NCBI RefSeq assembly: GCF_018332455.1
Contig: NZ_BOPZ01000021.1
Span: forward strand, 20,148-66,414
Reading direction: 5' to 3'
Origin: Clostridium polyendosporum
Lineage (GTDB): Bacteria > Bacillota > Clostridia > Clostridiales > Clostridiaceae
DNA length: 46,267 nucleotides
Shown here: one piece after another, positions 28,430 through 35,171 of the stretch
How positions within the stretch are numbered: position 1 is the stretch's first letter
Layout of the letters: every line of letters begins with the position of its first letter
Program-made: the position numbers and the translations under genes
The notes under the pieces: model-generated
The model's database searches: none
Told to the model about the DNA's origin: nothing
The model's input: the letters and a program-made list of their open reading frames with translations, nothing else

Positions 28430-28714
28430 ATGAAATGGCTTGGGGGCTTAGCTTTTGGAGGAGGTAGTATATTGAATGGTGCAGCGCTAGAGGATCTAGG
28501 TAAAAAGGGAAGGAAGATCACTTCAGCCTTTAAGCTTGCCTTAGAGGATGTTTTTGGGGACAAGAAAATATGTTCCAAGGCACAGGAAGTATTGGAAATA
28601 AAAATGCCAAAGGTTTTTCTTCGCCCCGTAGCCATTTACTTAAATCACTTAATTAAAAAAACTGCAAGGCAGTATGGCGTTAAAGACGTTGGCAGAAGGG
28701 TTTATCTTGAATAA
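28430..28714 (+). CDS. C-terminal half of an NAD(P)H-dependent flavoprotein (fragment)
   Basis: This 94-residue protein begins MKWLGGLAFGGGSILNGA and continues with AALEDLGKKGRKITSAFKLAL. This matches the C-terminal part of flavodoxin-fold NAD(P)H oxidoreductases, where it follows the FMN-binding half. The FMN-binding half is absent, yet a good ribosome site (CGGAGGAGACGGAA) precedes the ATG. Its composition is visibly richer in G and C than its neighbours. It may be a decayed gene, or a domain used as a partner of the adjacent flavodoxin. The recognition is from memory of the family pattern. Confidence 0.55.
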   Translation: MKWLGGLAFGGGSILNGAALEDLGKKGRKITSAFKLALEDVFGDKKICSKAQEVLEIKMPKVFLRPVAIYLNHLIKKTARQYGVKDVGRRVYLE

Positions 28715-28730
28715 ACAATAAACAATAAAC

Positions 28731-28770
28731 AAAAAACTCAACTACTTTTAAATTAGTGGTTGAGTTTTTT
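28731..28770 (+). terminator. Terminator of TetR-flavodoxin operon
   Basis: AAAAAACTCAACTACT / AGTGGTTGAGTTTTTT (one wobble) with six T. It is preceded by three tandem AATAAAC units. The rest of the gap to 29147 shows only a short unlabelled open stretch on the minus strand (28748-28903) and the promoter below. Confidence 0.88.
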
Positions 28771-29037
28771 GTTGCAGCTTTATGAGCCATCTCCTAACCG
28801 TATTGAGATAAGGTTGCTTCCTCAAAGATTTTGTTTCAATCCCTTTTTTTTCTTCTTCATTAAGTTTTTTAATAAGCTCATAAGCTTCTAGTTCCTTTAT
28901 ATTTCATGTAAATGTGCCATATATATACAGATCAATATTACTTATGTTCTTAAGTAATTATATCGTAAATGAGTATAAAATATCAAGAATCTTTAATACA
29001 AACATTAAAAAGTATAAATTTATAAGAGGTAAAGACC

Positions 29038-29067
29038 TTTACAGAATTTAGAAGAATGAAGTATAGT
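29038..29067 (+). promoter_or_regulatory. Promoter of 98-residue acidic protein gene
   Basis: TTTACA (29038-29043), an 18-base spacer and TATAGT (29062-29067). Confidence 0.5.
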
Positions 29068-29147
29068 AGTAATGGGAAATATAATCAATTGAAGAGTATT
29101 TATAGGCTAAATAGCGCTGACTAAGAGAAGAAAAAGGAGGAATATAA

Positions 29148-29444
29148 ATGATATTTATAGTTTTTTCTGCTAATGATGAGGGATTTGGAGTAGAGCTAAC
29201 AACTGAAAATCTTGATAAAGCTATAGAAAAGTTTAAAGAGGATGAAGAAAATTATACAATAGAAGTATGGAATGAAAACGAAGATAAAATTGCAGAGTTA
29301 AACTGTGAAAGTGACTCTAATGATTCTATTGAAAGAGCAGATTCTCTGACAATAAGTAAATATTATTATCTAGATATTAATGAGGAAGATATCAGATTTG
29401 AAAACTTGGATGAAGTAATTAAATACTTAAGAAATTTAAAATAA
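29148..29444 (+). CDS. Hypothetical acidic protein, 98 residues
   Basis: This very acidic soluble protein is rich in Glu, Asp and Asn. It begins MIFIVFSANDEGFGVELT, has KFKEDEENYTIEVWNENED in the middle and ends NLDEVIKYLRNLK. The alternating strand-helix-strand pattern suggests a small alpha/beta fold. AAAGGAGGAATATAA precedes the ATG. It is monocistronic with its own promoter and terminator. No family was recognised. Confidence 0.75.
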   Translation: MIFIVFSANDEGFGVELTTENLDKAIEKFKEDEENYTIEVWNENEDKIAELNCESDSNDSIERADSLTISKYYYLDINEEDIRFENLDEVIKYLRNLK

Positions 29445-29467
29445 GACATAGAAATATGTCTTTTTAT
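29443..29467 (+). terminator. Terminator overlapping the stop codon region
   Basis: AGACATA-gaaa-TATGTCT followed by TTTTATTT. It begins right at the TAA of the 98-residue gene. Confidence 0.8.
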
Positions 29468-29526
29468 TTGACGTTATTTGATAGATAAACAAATTCATAA
29501 CTGGGTTGATTAAGGATTAAAGGTGT

Positions 29527-29592
29527 CTATCTATATAAAGTGAAACCTAGCTAAAATTTAATAAGCTTCATACCTACTAATTTTATTTTACC
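29527..29592 (+). repeat. Dispersed bipartite palindromic element, copy F
   Basis: The left arm of box 1 is lost (TATATAAAGTGAAACCTAGC), but the right part is close to copy G. Hairpin 2 reads AATTTAATAAGCTTCATACC and then TACTAATTTTATTTT. Confidence 0.65.
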
Positions 29593-29620
29593 TATTAAAT
29601 GGAAGAATATTACTTTTATA

Positions 29621-29629
29621 TGGTATAAT
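29621..29629 (+). promoter_or_regulatory. Extended -10 promoter
   Basis: TGGTATAAT (extended -10) lies 27 bp before the ATG of the 101-residue gene. No clear -35 box. Confidence 0.5.
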
Positions 29630-29656
29630 ATATAAAAAAGGTATAGGGGTGATGTT

Positions 29657-29962
29657 ATGAAGTTTACTGTAGTATTCAAAAGTTATCAATCATTAGACTT
29701 ATCATTTGGGTTAGTTTTTGCACCATGTCCTATATGGATTAAAGGAGATGAAATAGTTGTCAATATAAATCCTAAAGATTCACACTACCAACTTGGCAGC
29801 GTGAAAAAGCTTATTGAAGTTGAGAGTTTACAGTCAAAACTTCTAGAAAAGAAAGCTGTGGTTATTGGTCATGGAACAGGATATGGTTGTGAATCAGATT
29901 TGAAAGAACTTATAAAAGACCTTAGAAATGAAGGGTTTGAAGTTAAATATAAAGAATTTTAA
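29657..29962 (+). CDS. Hypothetical 101-residue protein
   Basis: The sequence has an N-terminal beta-rich half (MKFTVVFKSYQSLDLSFG, then FAPCPIWIKGDEIVV). The C-terminal half looks like a small sulfurtransferase- or Toprim-like loop: KAVVIGHGTGYGCESDLKE followed by a helix and a final strand. Cys36 and Cys85 (approximate) are the only cysteines and could be functional. AGGGGTGATGTT precedes the ATG. I do not recognise the family. It is a single gene before the T-box. Confidence 0.7.
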   Translation: MKFTVVFKSYQSLDLSFGLVFAPCPIWIKGDEIVVNINPKDSHYQLGSVKKLIEVESLQSKLLEKKAVVIGHGTGYGCESDLKELIKDLRNEGFEVKYKEF

Positions 29963-29998
29963 TAATATAACAACTTCATTAAAAAATTGTAAAAGGTA

Positions 29999-30027
29999 TT
30001 GAATAGTAATAATATTATTAGTATAAT
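29999..30027 (+). promoter_or_regulatory. Promoter of the T-box transcript
   Basis: TTGAAT (29999-30004), a 17-base spacer and TATAAT (30022-30027), placing the transcript start about 25 bases before the T-box Stem I. Confidence 0.7.
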
Positions 30028-30055
30028 TAATAAAAAGTACAAATTAAGTTAAAAA

Positions 30056-30328
30056 TAGTGATGAGGAAGAGTACGTAAAAGAAATCTTAAAGCGAGCCGA
30101 TGGATGGTGAGAGCACGGTAGTAGATCTTTATGGAAGGCAGCCTCTGAATTTCTTATTGAGAAATGTGATTATAAATTTAATCATCAAAGTAGAGACAGA
30201 CGTGTCCTCACGTTACAGAGGGATGGAATTTAAATGTTCCAGTAGAGTGAGTGCCTTATAAGGCACTAATTAGGGTGGTACCGCGAATATTCTCCTTCGT
30301 CCCTTTCAGGGATGTAGGAGTTTTTTTA
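30056..30328 (+). promoter_or_regulatory. T-box leader upstream of Lrp-aminotransferase
   Basis: A complete T-box. Stem I has an AGAGTACG S-turn, AGCGAGCCGATGG and ATGGTGAGAGCAC, then GGAAGGCAGCCTCTGAATTTC. The T-box sequence AGGGTGGTACCGCG is at 30272-30285. The terminator CTCCTTCGTCCC / AGGGATGTAGGAG runs into seven T (30291-30328). Uncharged tRNA would bind and stabilise the antiterminator. Placing the specifier by eye after CTGAA gives TTT/TTC (Phe), with low certainty. Confidence 0.93.
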
Positions 30329-30360
30329 TTTTTATTTCAAATTCAGGAGGGTGAATTTTT

Positions 30361-30840
30361 ATGGATGAAATTCTTGAAATTTTAGAAAAAAATAGCAAGT
30401 ACACTTCAGAAGAAATAGCAGTTATGACAGGGAAAAGTGTTGAGGAAGTTAAAGAAGCCATAAAAAAATATGAAAATGATAATGTTATTGTAGGATATAC
30501 TGCTCTGATTAATTGGGAGAATACAAGCAAGGATAGTGTTGTAGCTTTGATTGAGGTTAGAGTCACTCCTCAGAGGGGAGAAGGTTTTGATAAAGTTGCA
30601 GAGAGAATATATAGATTTCCAGAAGTAAAGGCATGCTATTTAATGTCTGGTGGATTTGATCTTACTGTTATAGTTGAAGGAAAAACATTGAAAGAAGTTT
30701 CACTTTTTGTTGCAGAAAAGTTAGCTGTACAAGAATGTGTTGTAAGTACAGCAACGCATTTCGTACTTAAAAAATATAAGGATAATGGTACAATTTTTGA
30801 GGAAAAACCTAGAGATGACAGGGAGGATATATTTGTATGA
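30361..30840 (+). CDS. Lrp/AsnC-family regulator
   Basis: This 159-residue protein has an N-terminal winged helix-turn-helix (about 1-50: KYTSEEIAVMTGKSVEEVK) and a C-terminal RAM/AsnC ligand domain (VVALIEVRVTPQRGEGFD, CYLMSGGFDLTVIVEG). The domain usually senses an amino acid. The gene lies directly after the T-box, and its stop overlaps the aminotransferase start (ATGA), so the two are translationally coupled. It probably regulates the same amino acid pathway. GGAGGGTGAATTTTT precedes the ATG. Confidence 0.92.
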   Translation: MDEILEILEKNSKYTSEEIAVMTGKSVEEVKEAIKKYENDNVIVGYTALINWENTSKDSVVALIEVRVTPQRGEGFDKVAERIYRFPEVKACYLMSGGFDLTVIVEGKTLKEVSLFVAEKLAVQECVVSTATHFVLKKYKDNGTIFEEKPRDDREDIFV

Positions 30841-32006
30841 AGCTAGAAGATATGATTATATCAAATGTAAAAAATATGCCACCATCAGGTATTAGAAAAT
30901 ATTTTGATATTATCAATGAAATGAATGATGTAATATCACTAGGAGTTGGTGAACCTGATTTTGTTACACCATGGAATATAAGAGAGGCTGGTATATATTC
31001 TCTAGAAAAAGGGCATACACATTATTCTTCAAATGCAGGTTTTATTGAACTTCGTGAGGAAATTTCTAAGTACTTAAAGAAAAAGTATGAGCTTGAGTAT
31101 AGCCCAAAAGATGAGATTATAGTTACTGTAGGTGGAAGTGAAGGTATTGATATTGCTTTAAGAGCACTAGCTGGTCCTGGGGATGAAGTTATTATTCCAG
31201 AACCTAGTTTTGTTGCTTATAAAGGATGCACTACTTTTACAGGGGCTACTCCAGTAATCATAAATCTGAGAGCTGAGGATGAATTTAAACTTACTCCTGA
31301 ACTGCTTGAAGAAGCTATTACTCCAAGAACTAAGGTTGTAATAATACCTTTTCCAAATAACCCCACAGGAGCTATAATGACAAGAGAAGAGCTAGCATCA
31401 ATTGTTGAAGTTCTTAAGGATAAAAACATAATAGTTATATCTGATGAAATATATGCTGAATTATCATATGGAGAAAAACATGTTTCCATAGCTAGCTTTC
31501 CAGAAATGAAAGATAAGACTATATTAATTAATGGTTTTTCAAAGGCTTTTGCTATGACTGGATGGAGATTAGGATATGTTTGTGGTCATCCAGTTTTATT
31601 GGATGCTATGAAAAAGATCCATCAGTATGCTATCATGAGTTCTCCTACAACAGCACAATATGGTGCTATTGAAGCATTAAGAAACTGTGATGATGATGTA
31701 CAGGAAATGGCTAGAGAATATAATAGAAGAAGACGTGTAATGGTTAATGCATTCAGAAAAATGGGCTTGGATTGTTTTGAACCTTTAGGTGCATTTTATG
31801 TGTTTCCATGTATAAAATCTACAGGTATGACATCAGATGAGTTTTGTGAGAAGTTACTTTTAGCAGAAAAGGTATTAGTTGTACCGGGAAATGCTTTTGG
31901 TGATTGTGGAGAAGGTTTTATAAGGGCATGTTATGCATCTTCAATGGATCAAATAATTGAGGCAATGAAGCGCATAGAAAGGTTTATACATTCAATTAAG
32001 AATTAA
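30837..32006 (+). CDS. PLP-dependent aminotransferase, class I/II
   Basis: This 389-residue fold-type I aminotransferase has the Schiff-base Lys236 in INGFSKAFAMTGWRLGY, with Asn175 in PFPNNPTGA, Asp203 and Tyr206 in ISDEIYAEL and Arg244 in the lysine motif. The N-terminal ISLGVGEPDFVTPWNIRE is typical of the aspartate/aromatic aminotransferase group often paired with an Lrp regulator in clostridia. The T-box implies a role in the biosynthesis of a proteinogenic amino acid; a Phe specifier, if confirmed, would make it an aromatic aminotransferase. It overlaps the Lrp gene by four bases and is followed by a terminator. Confidence 0.92.
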   Translation: MKLEDMIISNVKNMPPSGIRKYFDIINEMNDVISLGVGEPDFVTPWNIREAGIYSLEKGHTHYSSNAGFIELREEISKYLKKKYELEYSPKDEIIVTVGGSEGIDIALRALAGPGDEVIIPEPSFVAYKGCTTFTGATPVIINLRAEDEFKLTPELLEEAITPRTKVVIIPFPNNPTGAIMTREELASIVEVLKDKNIIVISDEIYAELSYGEKHVSIASFPEMKDKTILINGFSKAFAMTGWRLGYVCGHPVLLDAMKKIHQYAIMSSPTTAQYGAIEALRNCDDDVQEMAREYNRRRRVMVNAFRKMGLDCFEPLGAFYVFPCIKSTGMTSDEFCEKLLLAEKVLVVPGNAFGDCGEGFIRACYASSMDQIIEAMKRIERFIHSIKN

Positions 32007-32016
32007 ACATATAGTT

Positions 32017-32046
32017 ACTTCCTCTCATTAAAGGGAGGAAGTTTTT
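32017..32046 (+). terminator. Terminator of T-box operon
   Basis: ACTTCCTCTC / GGGAGGAAGT with five T. It lies close before the next gene, leaving that gene's promoter in a space of under 30 bp or dependent on read-through. Confidence 0.8.
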
Positions 32047-32073
32047 AATATAGTTAAGCATAGGAGGAAAAAT

Positions 32074-32973
32074 ATGAAATTTGTTACTTATAATTATGAG
32101 AACAAAGAGAATATTGGTTTTGTAAAAGAAGATAAAATAATACCAATAGAAGATGTTTTTGATTGTTTAGGACAAAGTAAGCCTAATACAATACTTGAAC
32201 TAATACAAAACTATGATGATAATTTTTGGGATAGGATTGAAACCACTATTAATAGCAAGAAAGATTTTAATTTTTTATTATTAAGTTCTGTAAAACTACT
32301 TGCACCTATACCTTATCCTAAAAGAAACATAATTTGTCTAGGCAAAAATTATGTTGAACATGCAAAGGAAATGAAATTAACTAAAATCTCAGATTCATTT
32401 GTACCAGAGGATCCAATATACTTTACAAAATCAGCAATGCCAGCTATAGGACACCAAGATGAAATTGAGTTTTCGTATGACGTAACTCAACAAGTAGATT
32501 ATGAAGTTGAACTTGCTGTTATTATTGGAAAGGACGGAATAAATATAAAACCTGAGGAAGCAGAAGATTATATATTCGGATATACCATAGTTAATGACGT
32601 GTCTTCGAGGGACTTACAAGGAAGACATAAGCAGTGGTTTAAAGGTAAGAGTCTTGATACTTTTTGTCCTATGGGTCCATATATAGTACATAAAAAAGAA
32701 CTTCCTTTTCCGGTGGAGTTAGATATTCGATGCAGTATTAATGGAGAATTAAGACAAAGTTCTAATACAAAAAAGTTGATTTTTAATATACCGTATATTT
32801 TAAGTGACTTATCAAAAGGGTTTACATTAAAGGCAGGGGATATTATCTGTACTGGCACCCCAAGTGGAGTTGGAATGGGTTTTGAACCAATAAAAGTTTT
32901 GAAGGATGGAGATATAATAGAATGTTATATCGAGAAGATAGGGAAATTAACTAACAGGGTAACAGTTATTTAA
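32074..32973 (+). CDS. Fumarylacetoacetate hydrolase family protein
   Basis: This 299-residue protein has a short N-terminal domain and a catalytic FAH domain from about residue 85. The domain starts KRNIICLGKNYVEHAKE, continues with the metal-binding acidic residues of VDYEVELAVIIG and VNDVSSRDLQGRHKQW and the KSLDTFCPMGPYIV loop, and ends in GDIICTGTPSGVGMG. Such enzymes hydrolyse, decarboxylate or tautomerise 2-oxo- or acylpyruvates, including oxaloacetate tautomerase activity. The physiological substrate cannot be read here. AGGAGGAAAAAT precedes the ATG. It is probably its own unit, ending at 33082-33124. Confidence 0.9.
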   Translation: MKFVTYNYENKENIGFVKEDKIIPIEDVFDCLGQSKPNTILELIQNYDDNFWDRIETTINSKKDFNFLLLSSVKLLAPIPYPKRNIICLGKNYVEHAKEMKLTKISDSFVPEDPIYFTKSAMPAIGHQDEIEFSYDVTQQVDYEVELAVIIGKDGINIKPEEAEDYIFGYTIVNDVSSRDLQGRHKQWFKGKSLDTFCPMGPYIVHKKELPFPVELDIRCSINGELRQSSNTKKLIFNIPYILSDLSKGFTLKAGDIICTGTPSGVGMGFEPIKVLKDGDIIECYIEKIGKLTNRVTVI

Positions 32974-33081
32974 TGGTGAACTACTAATGACTTTAGAAGT
33001 GTGAGATTCTCAGTCAATACTCGTAACGGAGCAAGTTTACCCGAACTAATAAGAACGTTTCCGTAGAATATGTTAAAAAAT

Positions 33082-33124
33082 AAAGCTATCAGGAAAAATT
33101 AATAAATACTGATAGCTTTTAAAA
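33082..33124 (+). terminator. Terminator after FAH-family gene
   Basis: AAAGCTATCAG / CTGATAGCTTT around a 16-base AT-rich loop, then TTTAAAA. Confidence 0.75.
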
Positions 33125-33181
33125 TATATGAAACTTATGAAATAACATTTATAGATACCCTAAGGGCTAACTCTATATTAA

Positions 33182-33778
33182 TCATGTAAATAATTCTATT
33201 CCTAAATATATCCTATTTTTACTATCTACAAATTTTAAGCTTCCATTATAAAGAATAGTACCAGAATACTTGCCTTGGGTTATAACAACATAATTCTTAA
33301 AATTACGATCCTTTGATAGAGGGCTAAATTTAAGCTCCTTGAATTGTTTTTCATATATATTTGGATTTAACCTCATAATTTTAAGTTCAGAAAATTCTTC
33401 ACTAGAAATTTTGTTATCATTATCTAAATCTGTGATCTTAATTAAGGCAGTTTTTAGATCAGGTGATATTTCATCAAGCATCAGTATTTTGCCTTCAGAA
33501 CCATAAGCATTTATGTTATTAGATGAGTTATAGTTTCTTGTGGTTTCTATAACTATTGCGGCATCATAGAGCTTATTGATATCACACCTAAAATCTGCAA
33601 CTATAATATCCATGTTATTAGTGCTTTTAATATTATTATTGAAATATGTTATACACACTGAAGAAAAAAATAGAATTAATAGAAAAATTCCTAATGTTTT
33701 TATAACTATATTATTTTTTATGGACTTTAGATTTATATTTAAATGATATTCTGAAATTGTATAACGTTTGATTAACAT
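33182..33778 (-). CDS. Membrane-anchored protein with an EF-hand-like loop
   Basis: This 198-residue protein has one N-terminal transmembrane segment (about 24-46) and an outer domain. Residues 117-128 (DLDNDNKISSEE) match the canonical EF-hand calcium loop, with Asp at 1, 3 and 5, Ile at 8 and Glu at 12, followed by the helix FSELKIMRL. The rest (MDIIVADFRCDINKLYD; KFVDSKNRIYLGIEL) belongs to no family I recognise. AAAGGTGGTGTAAAG precedes the ATG. It is a single minus-strand gene, divergent from the DUF2161-like gene, with a reversed palindromic element between them. Confidence 0.75.
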   Translation of the reverse strand: MLIKRYTISEYHLNINLKSIKNNIVIKTLGIFLLILFFSSVCITYFNNNIKSTNNMDIIVADFRCDINKLYDAAIVIETTRNYNSSNNINAYGSEGKILMLDEISPDLKTALIKITDLDNDNKISSEEFSELKIMRLNPNIYEKQFKELKFSPLSKDRNFKNYVVITQGKYSGTILYNGSLKFVDSKNRIYLGIELFT

Positions 33779-33812
33779 CTTTACACCACCTTTAAATAAA
33801 TCTGAAAAATAA

Positions 33813-33881
33813 AATTTAAATAGACATCGGGTCTATTAAATTTAAGCTGGATTTCACTTTGTGAAATGGCAGTAAATAAAA
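33813..33881 (-). repeat. Dispersed bipartite palindromic element, copy G (reverse)
   Basis: On the minus strand it reads TTTATTTACTG, then box 1 CCATTTCACAAAGTGAAAT, then hairpin 2 AATAGACCCGATGTCTATT. It lies between divergent genes, where a terminator role is unlikely. Confidence 0.8.
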
Positions 33882-34008
33882 GTTGGAACAATAAGTATCA
33901 AAATCAGATGTTCCTAATGTTTCATATTTATTTAATTTTAAACTATATTCTATATAATTTAGTTTATGGTAGTAGTATTAATTTAAATTTATAGTAATGT
34001 AAAGAAGA

Positions 34009-34146
34009 GGTTAATTTCTACATGTATTTAACTATATACGTACAACAACTGGGTAAAATACTAAAATTTATTAGTAACAAAAATAAAATGGTTAATTTTT
34101 ACATTTGTTTAATTATATTATACAATAACTGAGTAAAATACTAAAG
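34009..34146 (+). repeat. Two-copy direct repeat upstream of DUF2161-like gene
   Basis: Two similar 57-base units, 34009-34065 and 34090-34146 (period 81), both start GGTTAATTT and end GTAAAATACTAAA. Each contains an AACTGRGTAAAATACTAAA block. The pair occupies the promoter region of the following gene and could be tandem regulator sites. The rest of 33882-34194 is AT-rich. Confidence 0.75.
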
Positions 34147-34194
34147 TTCAATATAAAAGTAAACGAATGTTTTTAATTTATAGGAGTAAAATAA

Positions 34195-34965
34195 ATGAAT
34201 AATTCAAATAAGAAAATGTTAGAAGAAGAGTTATGGAGTCCAGTTAATGAATTTCTTATTGATCAAGGGTATACAGTTCGTAGTGAAGTTAAATATTGTG
34301 ATATATCTGCAGTAAAAGATAATGAGCTTATAGTGGTGGAACTTAAGAGAAGTCTAAGTGTTGATTTACTTGTCCAAGCTGTTAACAGACAAAAAATTGC
34401 AGATTCAGTATATATAGCTGTACCAAAGCCCCAAAAAATGATAGGTAATTCTAAGTGGAAAAATATTTGTCATCTTATAAGACGTTTAGAATTAGGATTA
34501 ATTTTAGTTTCTTTTAATGATGATAAAGCATTTATTGAGATTCCAATACATCCAGAAACTTTTGATCGTAAGAAAAGTCAGCAGATAAATAAAAAGAAAA
34601 GAACTAATATTATTAAAGAGATAAATGAAAGAAATGGTGACTATAATATTGGAGGAAGTAAGGGAAGGAAATTAGTAACAGCTTATAGAGAGAGTTCTAT
34701 TTTTATAGCCTGCTGTTTAGAACTTTTTGGTCCACTGTCCCCTAAAAAGCTTAGGGAGCTTGGTACAGATCCCAAAAAGACTACCTCTATTCTTTCTAAA
34801 AATTTTTATGGATGGTTTAAAAATATTGAGAAAGGCCTTTATGATCTTAGTGAAGAAGGAAAAAAAGAACTAAAAGATTATGAAAAGTTAGCGCATTATT
34901 ACTATAAAAGAATTAATAATATCAATACTAAGGAAAGTAATGGAGATACCAAAAGTTGTGATTAA
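34195..34965 (+). CDS. DUF2161-type protein with PD-(D/E)XK nuclease-like fold
   Basis: This 256-residue protein carries a PD-(D/E)XK-like core near its start: EVKYCDISAVKDNE with Asp at about 37, then IVVELKRS with the ELK triad. Two conserved downstream blocks follow, AVNRQKIADSVYIAVP and GSKGRKLVTAYRESS, which recall the DUF2161 family of putative nucleases or phosphodiesterases. The C-terminal part (about 165-235) looks like a winged helix (LSPKKLRELGTDPKKTTS) that could bind DNA. GGAGTAAAATAA precedes the ATG. No methylase or other restriction partner is adjacent. It is monocistronic with its own terminator. Confidence 0.72.
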   Translation: MNNSNKKMLEEELWSPVNEFLIDQGYTVRSEVKYCDISAVKDNELIVVELKRSLSVDLLVQAVNRQKIADSVYIAVPKPQKMIGNSKWKNICHLIRRLELGLILVSFNDDKAFIEIPIHPETFDRKKSQQINKKKRTNIIKEINERNGDYNIGGSKGRKLVTAYRESSIFIACCLELFGPLSPKKLRELGTDPKKTTSILSKNFYGWFKNIEKGLYDLSEEGKKELKDYEKLAHYYYKRINNINTKESNGDTKSCD

Positions 34966-34988
34966 TTATGACTTTTGGTGTTTTTTTA
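34949..34988 (+). terminator. Terminator overlapping the end of the DUF2161-like gene
   Basis: ACCAAAAGT / ACTTTTGGT with a 12-base loop and seven T. The left arm is within the last codons of the gene. Confidence 0.8.
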
Positions 34989-35063
34989 TTTGCTGTCATT
35001 TCACGAAGTGAAATTTGATTCAACAAGCTAAACAGGTTGTACCATTGACCAGTTTAATTTATA
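34983..35063 (+). repeat. Dispersed bipartite palindromic element, copy H
   Basis: TTTATTTGCTGTCATTTCAC followed by GAAGTGAAAT gives the cleanest 5' end of the family. Hairpin 2 (AAACAGGTTGTACCATTGACC) and the tail AGTTTAATTTAT follow. It begins inside the T-tract of the preceding terminator. Confidence 0.82.
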
Positions 35064-35171
35064 CCTTATTAAACTAATAATAGTTATTATTATAGTAATT
35101 ACAATCGTATTTATAATGGAAATTCTGTTAATACTGTACTATGTATAGCAATAATTACAAAGGAGATGAAG

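Noticed and set aside
28748-28903. Open stretch on the minus strand reading ELEAYELIKKLNEEEKKG and onwards
   Set aside because: It has no start codon or ribosome site, runs into the terminator of the TetR operon and matches nothing I recognise. It is at most a gene scrap.
32974-33081. Segment with CGGA / TCCG pairing and mixed composition after the FAH-family gene
   Set aside because: Pairing is short and no known RNA core or open frame could be found; left unannotated.
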